From NCBI RefSeq assembly GCF_002078875.1, contig NC_034411.1, positions 4,305,297-4,369,296 of the forward strand: 64,000 nt of DNA, written 5' to 3'. The notes under the pieces were generated by a model, which saw only the letters and a program-made list of their open reading frames with translations, had not been told where the DNA came from and searched no databases. Source of the stretch: Numida meleagris. Lineage: Eukaryota; Chordata; Aves; Galliformes; Numididae. A program made the translations under genes and the position numbers. Of this stretch, positions 27,101 to 39,497 are shown piece after piece (positions within the stretch are counted from its first letter, which is position 1; the number at the start of each line of letters is the position of its first letter).

Positions 27101-30100
27101 GGAAGCCTCCAGCAGATTGCCTTCTACGCAGAAGCCTTGCAGTGGGAACTGCTTGCTGTCCCTGCCAATTCCAGCACTTTAGCATTAAGTGCAAATTAAC
27201 TGAAAAGGCCAGACCTAAGTCCTAGTCCAAACCCTGTGCAGCTGTCTGTACGCAGAGTGCCTGTCCCCTGCCAATCCTGGAAAGTGTGGCTGGCACTCCT
27301 CCGACTGTGGTGTAAGCTCCATTGTATCCGTTGCATCAGGCTGGATAAGTCCTGGCCGAGTGCAGCTTTGTCATCTGGAGATGGAGGCAGTGAGCTGACC
27401 ATGAGGCAAGATCTCTTCCATCTAATTTGACACCTTATGCCTGGGCAAGCTCTTGCTGCTACCGTGTGACTTGGGCTTGGAAGCAGCCCTGTGAGGGAAG
27501 GGAACTCAATAGCTGTTGCAGCTTTCTTGCTAGCTGCCTGCCCAGGATTTTGTTGACCTTGCAAACCCCTCTGTGTGGTTCCAGCTGGAGCCTAGGTGGA
27601 CTGCTGTGGTCGTGGGCCAAGTTCAGAGAAGTTATCCTCACGAAGAATGTTGCTTTGGCTCCAGTTTTACCACTTCCTGAAATAAGTACTGCTGTTGGCA
27701 GCTTGCAGCATTTCAGTGGGGTTGGGGGGGGACATCTCCTTCTGCCTCGAGGCTTATCTGTGCCTGTCTGTGGGCTCATGGAACAGGTGCCTGTTTGTGC
27801 TTGGCAGGGAGTTGCTGGCATAGCTCCACGTTGCCCTGCGTGGAGAACAGCTCTGGCTGGATTTCAAGTCCTCTTCTATCTCAGTTCCTGGGACATGTGG
27901 GCTGAGGGGCTGAATCCAGCTTGTGTAGGTGCGTGGGGAGCGGTTTTAAGGGGACCGTGAAGGGTGGAGGGCAGGGAAAGCTCCCCTTAGAGTGGGAGTG
28001 AGAATGTGACGAGAGGAGCAGATAAGACGGGGAGAGCTGCAGAGGTGAAGATGTGCGCTGCAGCTCTGTTGACACAATAAGCTTGTGGCTCAGTGACTTC
28101 TGGCTGGGTTTTAGAGCACTAGCTTTCCTCAGTTAGTTAGCATCTCCAAGCTGTGAGGTCACTTGGGCCATTTAGCATGATTCCTTCACTGTAATAGAAA
28201 CTGTAAATGTGAAGTTGATAAACTGTAGAATCGTAGAATATCGTGAGTTGTAAGAGGCCCATAAGGGACACTGAATCCAACTCCTGGCTCCATGCAGCAC
28301 CACCTAAAAATCAGACCATGTGACTGAAAATGTTGTCACCACGCTCCCTGAGGTCCAGCATCGGGGCCGTGCCCACTGCCCTGGGCAGCCTGTGCCATGC
28401 CCACCGCCCTGTGGGGCAGAGCCTTTCCCTTACCCCCCCTGCCCCTCCCCTGTCACAGCTCCATGCCGTTCCCTCGGGCCCTGTCACAATCACAGAGAGC
28501 AGAGCTTTGCGCTGCCCTCCACTCCCTGTGAGGAGCTGCAGCTGCCACGAGGCCTCCCCTCAGCTCCTCTGCTCTGCGCTGAGCAAACCCAGGGCCCTCA
28601 GTGCTCCTCACACATCTTTGTATCCCTCCTTTGGACACACTGATAGTTTCATGTCCTTCTTACACTGCGGTTCCCAAAGCTGTGTGCAGTGCTGGAGGTG
28701 AGGCTGCCCAGCACAGAGCAGAGCAAGACATCCCCTTCCCTCAACGTGCAAGTAGTGCCATGCTTGGTGCCCCCCCAGGGTCCGGCTGGCCCTCCTGGCT
28801 GCCTGGCACACTGCTGGCTCACGTTCAGCTTGCTGCAGACCAAGACCCCCAGATCCCTTTCAGCGGGGCTGCTCCTCCAGTCTGTATGTACAGAGTCAAT
28901 AGCTCCTCCTAATGTAGCACCATCAGCAAACTTTCTCAAAACACGTTCTTGTCGTACGTTCATGTCATTTATGAAGATGTTAAAGAGAACCTGCCCTAAA
29001 ATGAAGCCCTGAGGAGCCGTGCTAGTGACTGGACACAGCCTGGTGCCTGGTGCAACCTCGTTTACTGTAACCCTTTGGACCTGACCTGCCAGCCAATTGC
29101 TCACCCATTGCATTATGTTTTTGTCTAGCTGTATGCTGGACATTTTGTCCAGAAGGATACTGCGAGAAACAGCACTGAAAGCTTTGCTGAAATCCAAAAA
29201 GATTACATCAAAAGGTTTCCCTTGGTCAGCTAGGTGGGTAACCTTGTCACAATATGGGATTAAGTTTGTTAAACAGAGCCTTCCCCTCAGGAGCACGTGT
29301 TGGCTGCAAACCAATGACCACGTTGTCCTTCAGGTGTTTTTCAGTAACTCCCAGCACAATCTGCTCCGTAATCTTACCAGCACTGAAGTGACGCTGACAG
29401 GCCTGTAATTACCAAGGTCTTATTTCTTGCCTTTCTTGAGAACTAGAACAGTGTTTGCCAGCTTCCAGTCTCTTGCATCTCTCAAATCTCTTGCAAAGCC
29501 TACTTGTGAGTCAATACAAATACCGTTGCTCAAGCAGCGCTGCACTAATCGCATGTAGAACTTGAGCTGTTTGTCAGGCTGGGCAGCGGCTGTGCCCCGG
29601 AGCTGAGGACCTCTGTCACTGTCCCCTCCGTGGAGGCTCAGGCAGGCAGCCCTGCTTGGAGGAGCTCGCAGCCTCTGAAGGAGCTATGCGTGAAATAAGG
29701 ATTTCTGCCTGAGAAATGAGGAATGGCTGTGAAGAGCTATCCCATCCCGACATCTACTGTACTTTCTTTGCATTGCCTCCTGTTTTGTTTCAGACACGCA
29801 CAAGTGGTTCACGCCAAAGGTGTCTGGAATGGTCCCAGGAGCAAGAGACGGGCACTCAGCTTGCGTCCTGGCAAAGAGCATGTTTATCTTCGGAGGCTAC
29901 GAGCAGCTGGTGAGTAATCTCTCAAACGCTTATTTGGCAATCCCCAGGGAAAGAGGGTATTCCTACCCAGGACATGAGCAGAGGCAGGGGACATGAGCAT
30001 GTTTATATTCACAGTTGCCTTCATTTTATAACTCATCAAAGTTATGGCGTTCATTATCCAGGTCAGGCTCATAATTTTTCGGAGGAGGTGATTGGTAGGT

Positions 30101-33100
30101 AAGATTTTTTGTTTGCTTTCCCAAAACATACAGAGTTAAAATATAAGTCTTACATTTTATGATGCATTTCTCCAACAAATTTAGATAAATATATAACAAT
30201 TATGATAAATACATTTCAATTTAGTGAAGCAGTGCCCTAGAAATGCACTACTTCCAATGCCTGTAGTGCTGTTGTGAAGTTTTGTCCCAGTGTGGTGCTG
30301 TACTCTGTACCTCTTCTCGTGCCTTGCTGAGCCTCGCCAGCAAGGACTTGTCCTTCCGTGTAAGAAGGACAAAGACCATCCTGCACTAGCTGCCAGTGTG
30401 CTTAACACCCCTTTAAGCAAATCCTTATGCTCTGAACTTAGGAGACTAAATATCACTTCAGACTATCACCAGGCTCCAGGAAGGTTGTGCCAAGTCACAA
30501 CTCTTTATTTGGATGAAAGCTGGGGCTGTTAGGGCAGGGCCTTATTATTCCCCTGGCTTTTCTGAGCACACTAGAATGTTAAATCCACGATCTTGATTGC
30601 AGCTCTACAAACGTGCCTTGTTTTTAACCAAGGCCGAACAAGCCTGCCCTATTGATTTTGCTGCTATCTCCCTTGTCTGGAGGAGCAGGAGCCTGTTCTG
30701 TTTGTGTGACTGCAAGCTCTACTCGGCTGCAAGCTGCAGATTAGTTCTGTGGGATCCTCACCTGTATTACTCTTGGGTGTTGGGTTTCCTCAGAGTAATC
30801 CTAGCTCCTACGTCTCATCGCGTGGCCTTAGCAGAGCCAGTTTCTCCTTCCTGTTAGGGCCACTTTCTTCTGTTGCGGCATGGAGCGGAAGCAACATTCT
30901 GCTGTGTGCAGGTCTTGGTGGTAGGAACCAAACACTGAGTAAATGGGAAGGTTACAGGAGAGAAGGAACAGCTCTAAGGAGAGGTGAGCTTTACCGCCTT
31001 CTTGTTAAGTGGCACGTGCTGCTTGCCTGGATCTTTTGGAGCAAGCACCGCATCTGCTAGGAAGTGTTGAGTCCAAAGGGGTGATGTGAGTCTCTAGGAT
31101 AGCTGCCTTTCTTGGAGGGCTGGTGTCACCAGGCTTCTCAGTGCTTTGGTGACCAGGCTGCGCTGCTGTCTTCCAGGCCGACTGCTTTTCGAACGACATC
31201 CATAAATTGGACACCACAAACATGATGTGGACCTTAATCTCTGCCAAGGTCAGTGTCTGGTTTTTATTCTGGTGTGTGGAGAAAGTCTCTCATTTGTGCT
31301 ATTCTCTGGGTAGATGCCCATACTTGTTTCCCAGCTCCTGTTTGGTGTGGCTGGGATCTGCATGAGAAGTTCTCCAGGAGGAGGCAGTTTCCCTATCGAG
31401 AGGCGTCACTTCCCTGGGTAACCTGCATTGTTACTCTTGCTGTTTTAACCTGTCCCTGCAGGGTACACCAGCTCGCTGGAGAGACTTCCATTCAGCTACC
31501 ATCATTGGAACAAAGATGTATGTATTTGGGGGCAGAGCTGATCGTTTTGGGCCATTTCACTCCAACAACGAGATCTACTGTAACCGCATTAAAGTGTTTG
31601 ATACAGAGACAAACTCCTGGCTGGACTCCCCTCCCACTCCAGTGCTCCCTGAAGGCCGGCGGAGCCATTCAGCATGTGAGTGTGGCTCTGCGGTCCATAG
31701 CAAAGCCTTGCATGCAGCCCTGGCGTGTGAAAGGGATGTAAGCTAAAGTGGGCAACAAGCACTGCTTTGCTTTGTGGTTGGTGTTGGGACAGGGACCTGC
31801 TGGGCTCTGCCCTGGGTGGCACTGATGTCTGTGCTTACTCCCCACAGTCAGCTACAATGGGGAGCTCTACGTATTTGGTGGCTACAACGCCCGCCTGAAC
31901 AGACACTTCCACGATCTCTGGAAATTCAATCCAGGTATTTATGCTTCTAACTTGTTGCAGGGATGGTGCTGGAGGCCCTCAGGTGTGTGAGTGCTCAGAT
32001 GAACATACGCTCCGAGGGCCTGCCTGGGGAAAATGGCTCCTGTGACAGCACTGACAGAAACTTGCTGTGCTCGGCACCCCTGTTCCTCCTCAAACTGTCT
32101 CCAACTCTTGCTTAGAAAAAGGGAAAAGGAAATATTGCTGGAAGGTGCTTATTTGGAAGGTGCTTAGAAAAACTTTCTTTTGTTCTTTGACGCACAGAAC
32201 TGATGGCAGGAAAGAAGGTTTGGGCTTAGGGGAGCCCAGCCACTAACTGGAGAAACCACTCAGCGTAGCCTGCAGTGTAACCACAGCATGTTCTCTTGGT
32301 ACTCTGCCAGCTTGGTGGTTCTTGATCTGGTACTCCAGATATCAGTCAACTGTAAGATGTTTTGGAGTCCTCTGTACTCGAACGCTTTTGGCAGTCTATG
32401 AGACTGATTGGTTTGCTAATCACTTTGCATAGCGAAGTCCTACAAAAATGGCACGTGGTTAAGGAGGAGCAGCCAGCTTGCTGTTCCCCAGCTGACCTCC
32501 GAACTAGTGCGAGAGCTCCTGAGGGTTTTGGTGCTATACATTTGTAATTAATCACCCCCAGCATCCTTGCCATAGAGAGAAGCAGGGGTAAAGGCTGCTG
32601 TCTTCTCTGCCCGCAGCCAGCCTGCCCCAGCTCAGAGAGGATGCTCTGCGTTCTCCGTGGTTGCCAACAGATGGAGCTGGTTCCTGGATCTCCCTCTAGA
32701 TCAGGACCATGCTGGGAAGGGAAGCTGACTGCTCCTGGACTTCTGCCTGCACAGCTCCCTGTGGTGTTGGACTTGCTGCTTTTGGCAGCTCCTGGGCTTG
32801 AGCTTTGTAGGCAAAAGGCCTGGTTTTGTCACAGTGCCTGCAGGGAGAGCCTGCAGCTCCCGTCCAGAGCTCTGAGGGCCGTGCCTGGCATTGCAGCAAC
32901 CTTCATCAACAACCCGATGGGAATGCTTTGTTCTGCCTCCAGCAAAGAGGAGGTGGACAGGGAGGGTGCCTGTTGGCTGGTTGGTGTCTGAGGGGCCTCT
33001 GTTTTATTTTGGTTTCTTCTGTGGTTTGTTTAATTCCATAACCTGCTTACACCTAGGTCTTGGTCAGGGCTCTATGACAAGCTGGTGCATTCTCTCACCC

Positions 33101-36100
33101 CTACTCCTTTCTTTAGTTTCCCTTTCATGGAGGAAGATTGAGCCCAAGGGGAAAGGCCCATGTCCTCGACGCCGGCAGTGCTGCTGCAGAGTAGGGGACA
33201 AAATCATCCTCTTTGGAGGCACCAGGTGAGTTATAAGGGCTCCATGGTGTGGCTTTGGGGAGAGGTTTGCCATTCCCTTCAGCACAATTTCCTTCCATGC
33301 TGTAGTCAGCTTCACTTTATAGCCACATGGCAACTGTCCATCTAACTTGAAGCGTGACAAATTACACAGATCACAGCTCCTCTGGAAAAATTAAAGGGGA
33401 GACTGAAGGTGTCATGTTAGCTTGTAAAGCACCTGATGACAAGTCTTATTCTACAAGCAAGACAAGTAGCTTGGTCTGCTGTGCTGAAGCAGACTTGAAA
33501 CTGACTTATTCTCCATTACACGCTGCCCTGCTTCTCCCACTGGAATTTTTCTTTCATTGGCAGGAACGGTGTCTGCCGGGCTGCAGAGAGATGTCAGCTC
33601 AGCTGGGAGCTGTTTGAGGAGCCATTCACTCAAAGCAGCATTCCCTTGTGCGCCAGTGCTCCTTAGCAAAGTTTCCATTCACAAAAGGGACCCGGTATTA
33701 AGGATTTAGCTGTCAGACGCTGGAATTGGTACTGTCAGGATGCAGGGCAGCTGGATGTGGCCAAGAGCCTCAGCAGCTGCTAAAAGAAAGGAAGTGGCCC
33801 ATCACCAGGACATGCTCTGTGCTGTCTGAAATGACAGATTGCAGCTCTGGAGCACAGGCCTGTTTGCCAGCATTTACCTTGCACACACATCCGAAATGCT
33901 TTCAGCTCTCCAAATGGTTTGGAAAGCTTTGAGGTTTCTCTGGGACGCCGGCAGTGGCTTTTGGGGGATGACTGAGAAGACAGGCTGGGGGCAGAGGGCA
34001 GGGCAGCTGATAGACTGATGTACCAACATTTGCAGAAGAGCTTGGCAGTGGGAGAAGGTATAGTGGTAGGATGCCTGTGTGGATGTGAGGGAGCGTGCAG
34101 TGCACGGCGAGGCACTGGGAGGTGCTGAGTTTATCCTCAGCAGGTACTGGGTGCTGCTCTGCGTAGTAGAAGGCTTGTTGGCAGCTCTGGATGCTTTCAG
34201 ATGCTGCAGTCTTTGGTAGCTAGTGCAGCAGCTGAACTTGAGTGTTAAAACTCAGCAGTCCTAACAAGCGCTAGCAAACCACAGTAAACTTGACACCAGC
34301 TTTTCAGAGGCCAGTCCACCTCTGCCAGACAGCGTGGCAGCAGCTTGTCTTTTCCACTGACCAGCTTCAGCGTTCGCCTTGTTCTTCCTGCAAGGTTCGT
34401 CCACGCCAGACTGGGGTAGGAAAAGCTGCTGGTGGCCAGGAATGTAGCCTGCCTGGATAGAGGGACAGCCCTGCAGGCGAGGGTGGGGGCTGTGCAGGCT
34501 TCCTGTAATGGTTATCAGGTGTGTTCTGGAGCCGGCTGGCAAGATAAGAAGTTTTCCAGGAAGTCGTTGTAAATGGAGAACTCCCTGCGGTCTGCCTGCT
34601 GACCTGTGCTCCCCTGCTGGGGAAGGGGAGGGGAGCATACGGATGTGGGGGATTCAGCGGGCGCCTTGCAGGATCAGCCAGGCAGCAGGGCCGGGCATGG
34701 CCGAGCAGACCCCTTTGTGTCCTGCCCTTCCTGACAAGGATTCACTGCACTGTAGGCTGTTCAGGAGTTCTTCTACAGGTGCCTACTGCTGCAGTATCCA
34801 AGTCTTTCTTTTTCTTTTGCAGTCCTGCCCAGAACTCGGTGCTTTTTTCCCATCTGTGGTCTTTTTGAGGCCAGCAGTAATACTGTTTGTGTCCCCTTTC
34901 AGTGACAGGGAAATCGTGTGGTACTAAGCTCAGCGCTCCTGCTAGCTGTGTCCCAGGCTTGGTTTCCTCCCAAACCCACCAGCACTTCACACACAGAGAC
35001 CATCCACAAAGCGAGAACAAAGAGAGGATGGAATCCCTTAAGTCAGAGTTTAGCTGAGCCTGACCTGGCTTAGAAAAGCCTGGCTTGGTGAGGGAGAGCA
35101 AACTGTTTTGCTGGGCTCTTGCTGGTGCCTGACACACCCTGGGTTCTGGGAGCTGGTCTTGAACTCCAGGCTTTCTCCAGCTGCTTGCAGTTGGGTGATA
35201 AAGCCACAGGCATATTGTAATGTCTGATGGCTTCCCTTTGGAAGATAAGGGATGCCCTAGGTCTTCCTGTGACGTGGATGTGAGATTAGATTGTGGCATG
35301 CTTGTATCCAGGCAGATGGGACCCATCAGCAGCAGGTCTTCTCTGCCAGCAGCAGGCTGTGCCTCGTATTTGTGTGGGGGTGCTGAGGAGCAGGGACACA
35401 GGTGCTGCCTTACCTCCTGTCTGATGTAAAGCTTGGTGGGTTGTAGGTGGACAGCAAACGACACTGCAGTGAGAATCACTACGTGAGGTCCCAGCTAAGC
35501 AATAAGGATGTACTGAACTGCCTTGTGGCAAGCCAAAGAATGACTTAGAACACCTTTCCTTTCATTCATGCTCTCCGAACAGGCATCAGTGCTTGGGCAA
35601 AGCACTAATGTTCCAGCACAGGCTGGTCTGTCTGTGCTGGGGGACTCAGTGACCCATCTTTCAAGTGGCTTTGGCTGCTCCATCAAGACCACAAGGGCAG
35701 AGAACCTCAGCTGAGGCTGCCTGTTGTTTCCTGGCCATGCCTGAAATCACAGCTCCCCATTGGTACCAGGACTGACATCGGATGGGAGCATCAGCACGGT
35801 GGGATGGCTCAGCTCCTGAAACTGCTGCCCCCATTTCGACACAGCCAAGCAGCTGTGGATGGAGCCAGCAGTAATTCCTGCAGTCAGGCCGAGAGATGTC
35901 TGCGCCTGCACTGCTGTGCAGATGTCTCCTAGCTGCCATCTCTATGTTTCTCATGCAGCATCTCAATGGCCATGCTGAAATGATTGCAGCAGATCTTTCC
36001 TGTGTGAGAACTGGAGCCGTGAACTCTGTGGCTGCGCAGAATCTGATTCAAACCTTGTCCTATTGTGCTTGGCACGCAGCTTCAGCTTGAACAGGAGGGA

Positions 36101-37850
36101 ACCCAAAGGTAGTCCAGCTGCAGGCTGAGGCAGTGGAACACATGCTAACAAAATAGGATGTCTGCCTGGCTGCAGGTTGCTAACCTGTGGAGAACTTGTG
36201 CTAATGCAACAAGTACATATGGCTTGTGCAGAAAACAAGGAAAAGAGTTGCTGCTGAGCCAAGAGGAGAACTCAGTGGCTGCTTCAGTTGTTCATTCTGA
36301 GCTGCTGCCTTCACTCTTCTGTAGAAAACTTCTGCAAAGCACCTTCTGTACTGCACTCAGAAAAAGCTGCTTGGCTTACCACACTCCAGCAGTGCTGGGG
36401 TGGTTTGGTACAGTGCATACTGGCTCTGTCCCTAGCAGCATCAGTGCTCTTGAGAGCTTACAGGCAGGAGAATCCAGCTCACATATTTCCGTGGCATGAC
36501 ACACAAGCAGCACGCTGTGTGTTGCAGTCTGCAGGTGTTCCATGCAGCCTTGGGAAGCTAGAACTGAGGCAGACAGCAAAAGCAAAGCAGTGATGCCTGC
36601 AGCTCTGTCTCCTTCCCTTTCATTGCTTTTCTGAGTTACAGAAAAGCTGCATGGTTTCTTGCTACTTGCTAGGACCGTCAGCATCTCTGGAGATAGGTCA
36701 TGGCTCCCGTGCCCTGTAGTCCTGCCGTACAACTAGAGAGAGCCTCACAGAAAGTCCTCTTGGGTGTCTGGCTTGATCTTGCTTACCTCACTGGGGCTGC
36801 CAGCACCACTCTTTGCACTGTGCGCTGCGCCACTGAGTGGTGTCTGAATTGTCCTAGGTCAGCTGGCTGACCTCGTACTTCCCATTGGGTGCCTTTGCTT
36901 GGCTGTGCATTGAAGCTGGCCCAAGGCTTGTAAAGAGGCACGGTGTGGGCTGTATCTTGCTACCCTGTATTGCATTTGGGCTGGCCTCTGCCTGCCCAGA
37001 CACCTCAATCTGTTTGTTTCCTAACACATCCCAGGGCAGACTTAGCTTCACAGCAATGCTGTATCACGTGGTTAGCTTCAAACAGTGCACTGGGCTGTCC
37101 AGGGCATGCCGGCCTGTCTGCTGTGGGGCAGCCCATGGGTCCTTTTTATTGCACAGAGCAGGACAGATGTATGTGCCAGCACACTTGCATTCAGGAGCAG
37201 CCGTAGCATCCCGTCTCCAGCCTGCCCAGAGTTGTCCTCTTAGAACCCCTTGGAGGGTTCCAGGCAGGCTGAGTTCAGTCCTGGATTTGCTCAGCCCTCA
37301 GGGAGCCTAAAGAACTGCAACTGCTACACTAGTGTTTTGGCACTGATTGACGAGCTTTGTTTGGCTTCTGCAGCCCATCTCCGGAGGAGGGCATGGGCGA
37401 TGAATTCGACCTGATGGATCACTCAGATCTCTACATCCTCGACTTCAGTACGTGAGTGCTCCCTGCACGGTGTGTGCCTTTTGCCACCAGGTGCCTCGCT
37501 GAGAAGCACCGTTTCCTGTGGCGTTGATTGCCTGATGCCCTGATCCCCCATAGTGCCCAGACGAGGACAGCTGTGGCTAACCGCCCTCTATCCACAGGCC
37601 CTAGCCTAAAGACGTTGTGTAAGCTAGCAGTGATCCAGTACAGCCTGGACCAGTCCTGCCTTCCCCACGACATCAGGTACTGTGTGCCTCGCGTGGAGCT
37701 CACTGTGCGCGCTCCCTGGGGCACTCCAGCCCCGGTTGCTGCGTCCACGCTTCTTCTCATTGTGCCCTGTTGCTGTGTTACAGATGGGAGCTCTCAGCCA
37801 TGACGACGAACAGCACCATCAGCCGCCCCATCGTCTCCTCGCAGGGCTGA
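24153..37850 (+). CDS. KLHDC3: KLHDC3, kelch-domain substrate receptor of CUL2 ubiquitin ligase
   Basis: Six-blade kelch beta-propeller protein. In mammals it is a CUL2-ElonginB/C substrate receptor that recognises proteins with C-terminal glycine degrons. Ten coding exons: 24153-24306, 26159-26335, 29794-29909, 31177-31248, 31462-31675, 31848-31934, 33117-33225, 37374-37447, 37598-37676 and 37784-37850 (TGA). The total is 1149 nt, 382 residues, the same length as human. The start is the ATG of MLRWAVHLEGGPRRVNHAAV; an upstream in-frame ATG at 24111 exists but the family begins at MLRW. Kelch blades show as repeated Gly-Gly motifs: YSFGGYCSGEDYE, IWGGRNDTEGACN, MFIFGGYEQ, MYVFGGRADRFGPFHS, VFGGYNARLNRHFHDLWKF and ILFGGT. 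The protein ends SSQG, itself a C-terminal glycine. Introns of 0.1-4.1 kb contain a large CR1. Confidence 0.97.
28225..29500 (-). mobile_element. CR1 LINE with damaged reverse transcriptase
   Basis: The reversed tail GTAGAATCGTAGAATATCGT starts the element. On the minus strand it encodes RT blocks NYRPVSVTSV, FDVIFLDFSKAFSAVSRSIL, QWVSNWLAGQVQRVTVNE, PQGFILGQVLFNIFINDM and RKFADGATLGGAIDS. The active-site FADD motif reads FADG, and frames are interrupted, so it is dead. It lies in a KLHDC3 intron. Confidence 0.93.
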
Positions 37851-39282
37851 TGCTGGCTTATCCCTCTGTCACCCTCTTCTCACCCCTTCACACACTGACC
37901 TCTTGCTCCACTGCCTGCATGAATTTTAGCCCTTTCAAGCAAGGAACCTACGTGAGCTCCGTTTGTCTCGCCCCAGCCAGGCCTCCTTGGGCCCTTGTCA
38001 CTTTCAGGGCAGCACAGGTGTGCAGGCAGAGCAGGCCCCTAGGGAAGAAATCTGCGTGCCCCAGCAGCACAGCTGTGAACGCCCATCCTCGCCTGAAGAG
38101 CTGCAGCCGTGCTGGCCTAGTCCCCCGCCAGCAAGGGCCTGAACTGAACTTCTGCCACCGGCCCCAGGCTTGGAACTATTCCCGCGCTGCCTCGCGATCA
38201 TGATGATGTTCATGCCTGCACCCATTGGTGCTGAGCTGCCCCCGGCACCGGCCTGCAGGCCCCGTGTGGAGCTGAGCCCCTGCACCTGACACTGGGGCTC
38301 TTCTGCCTGGCTCAGGTTGTAACACAGTGACCAGTGGGCGTTTTATAAACACTGAGGTGGAAGTGGCTTTCTACTGCTCTGTGTGTCCGAGCCGAGGCGG
38401 CTATGCTGGGAGGGAGCTGTGGGAGGGGAGGGCAGTGGCTGAACCAGCTGCAAGATCCATGTGCCTGATGGGAGCTGGGGCCAGCAGGAGGAGTGGGCCT
38501 GAACCACAATGTAGCTGCCTCCCAGGCGAGGGACAGTGAGGGTGAGCAGGAGGCAGCTGGTGAGCATCACCTGGACCTTGCTGCTTCCAGGGTGGGTGGG
38601 TCCAGGGATGAAACTGTGCTAACAATGCAGGGAAAGGCAGGGGAGCACTCGGGGCTTTTACTGGGATGCAGTAGTCACAGGGACAGCTGACAGATAGCGA
38701 TGGCTGTGTGCCATGAAACGCTGGAGCCTTTTGCTTCAGCATCCCCTTCCTCAGCACTGAAGCACCAAGCTTACTCTTCCTGTGGGGTGCTGGGCACCAG
38801 GAAACATGCGCAGACCGCCCTGACTTGCTGCATCAGGCAGCACAATGCTGAGCACAGAGGTACCCCAAGATGCTCCTGGCTCTGTGAATGGCTCTCACGG
38901 GGACTTCTCCAAGAAGAACCACAAGCTCAGGGTCATTGAGCGGAGGCATCAGGCCCTGGAGAGGCTCAGTGCCCCATGCCAGCTCCCTCTTGGAGAGGAA
39001 ACATTTGGTGGGGAGAAGGGCCTCGCTGGGGAGGGGAGAGAGTGGTTGGCATCCTCTCCAAGGGCTCGGGGGCACTGTGGCCCTGCACACACTGCAAGCT
39101 TCCACCCCACAGTGGGAGCTAGTGCTGGGCTGCCAACTGTGGGCCGGGAGCCGGATGGACACATGCTCTCCAGTGGGATCCCTGCTCCCTTCATCATCAC
39201 CCCCTCCTGAGCCACCAAGTTTGCTTTAAAGACCCCAGCTTCCTTTTATTGCTTCCCCTCTCAGATTGCAGCCGGCTGTGAG
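37851..39282. other. KLHDC3 3' region and NPAS4L upstream region
   Basis: No conserved coding sequence seen. There is no perfect AATAAA after the KLHDC3 stop. The variant TATAAA at 38343-38348 (GTTTTATAAACACTG) is a plausible weak poly(A) signal. The right part leads into the NPAS4L promoter. A frame near 38890-39000 can be read as a basic helix-like peptide, but I see no family match. Confidence 0.4.
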
Positions 39283-39317
39283 GGCTATTTTTAGCAGCCT
39301 GACTTCTAAAAATAGCC
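39283..39317. promoter_or_regulatory. Inverted pair of MEF2-type sites upstream of NPAS4L
   Basis: GGCTATTTTTAG (39283-39294) and CTAAAAATAGCC (39306-39317) are perfect 12-bp reverse complements separated by 11 bp. Each core (CTATTTTTAG / CTAAAAATAG) fits the MEF2 consensus YTAWWWWTAR. The pair lies about 75 bp before a TATA-like element and 180 bp before the start codon of the bHLH-PAS gene. MEF2 is a known regulator of the paralogue NPAS4; use here is inferred. Confidence 0.6.
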
Positions 39318-39332
39318 TCAAGATGTTTGGAG

Positions 39333-39399
39333 TTGCGTCAGGAGGGGTACCTCTCCTCCGCGCACCGGCTTGGCCCCTGTGCCCCAGGAGGCTACAAAA
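39333..39399 (+). promoter_or_regulatory. Putative NPAS4L core promoter
   Basis: TTGCGTCA at 39333-39340 matches a composite C/EBP-ATF element. TACAAAA at 39393-39399 is a TATA-like box about 100 bp before the ATG at 39498, which would place transcription start near 39425. A near-CArG sequence CCTTTTATTG (39242-39251, one mismatch) lies further upstream. These are motif matches only. Confidence 0.4.
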
Positions 39400-39497
39400 G
39401 GAGGCCAGGAGCAGCGGGGTCAGCAGGTTCAGACGCAGCCGGAGGCAAAGGCAGCAAGAAGCGCACTGCCAGCTCCAGGCATCCCGGTGCCGGCACC

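Noticed and set aside
38845..39010. Peptide with KKNHKLRVIERRHQALERL, basic and helix-like, upstream of NPAS4L
   Set aside because: Considered as an alternative first exon, but there is no suitable donor in phase and the exon at 39498 joins perfectly to the bHLH.
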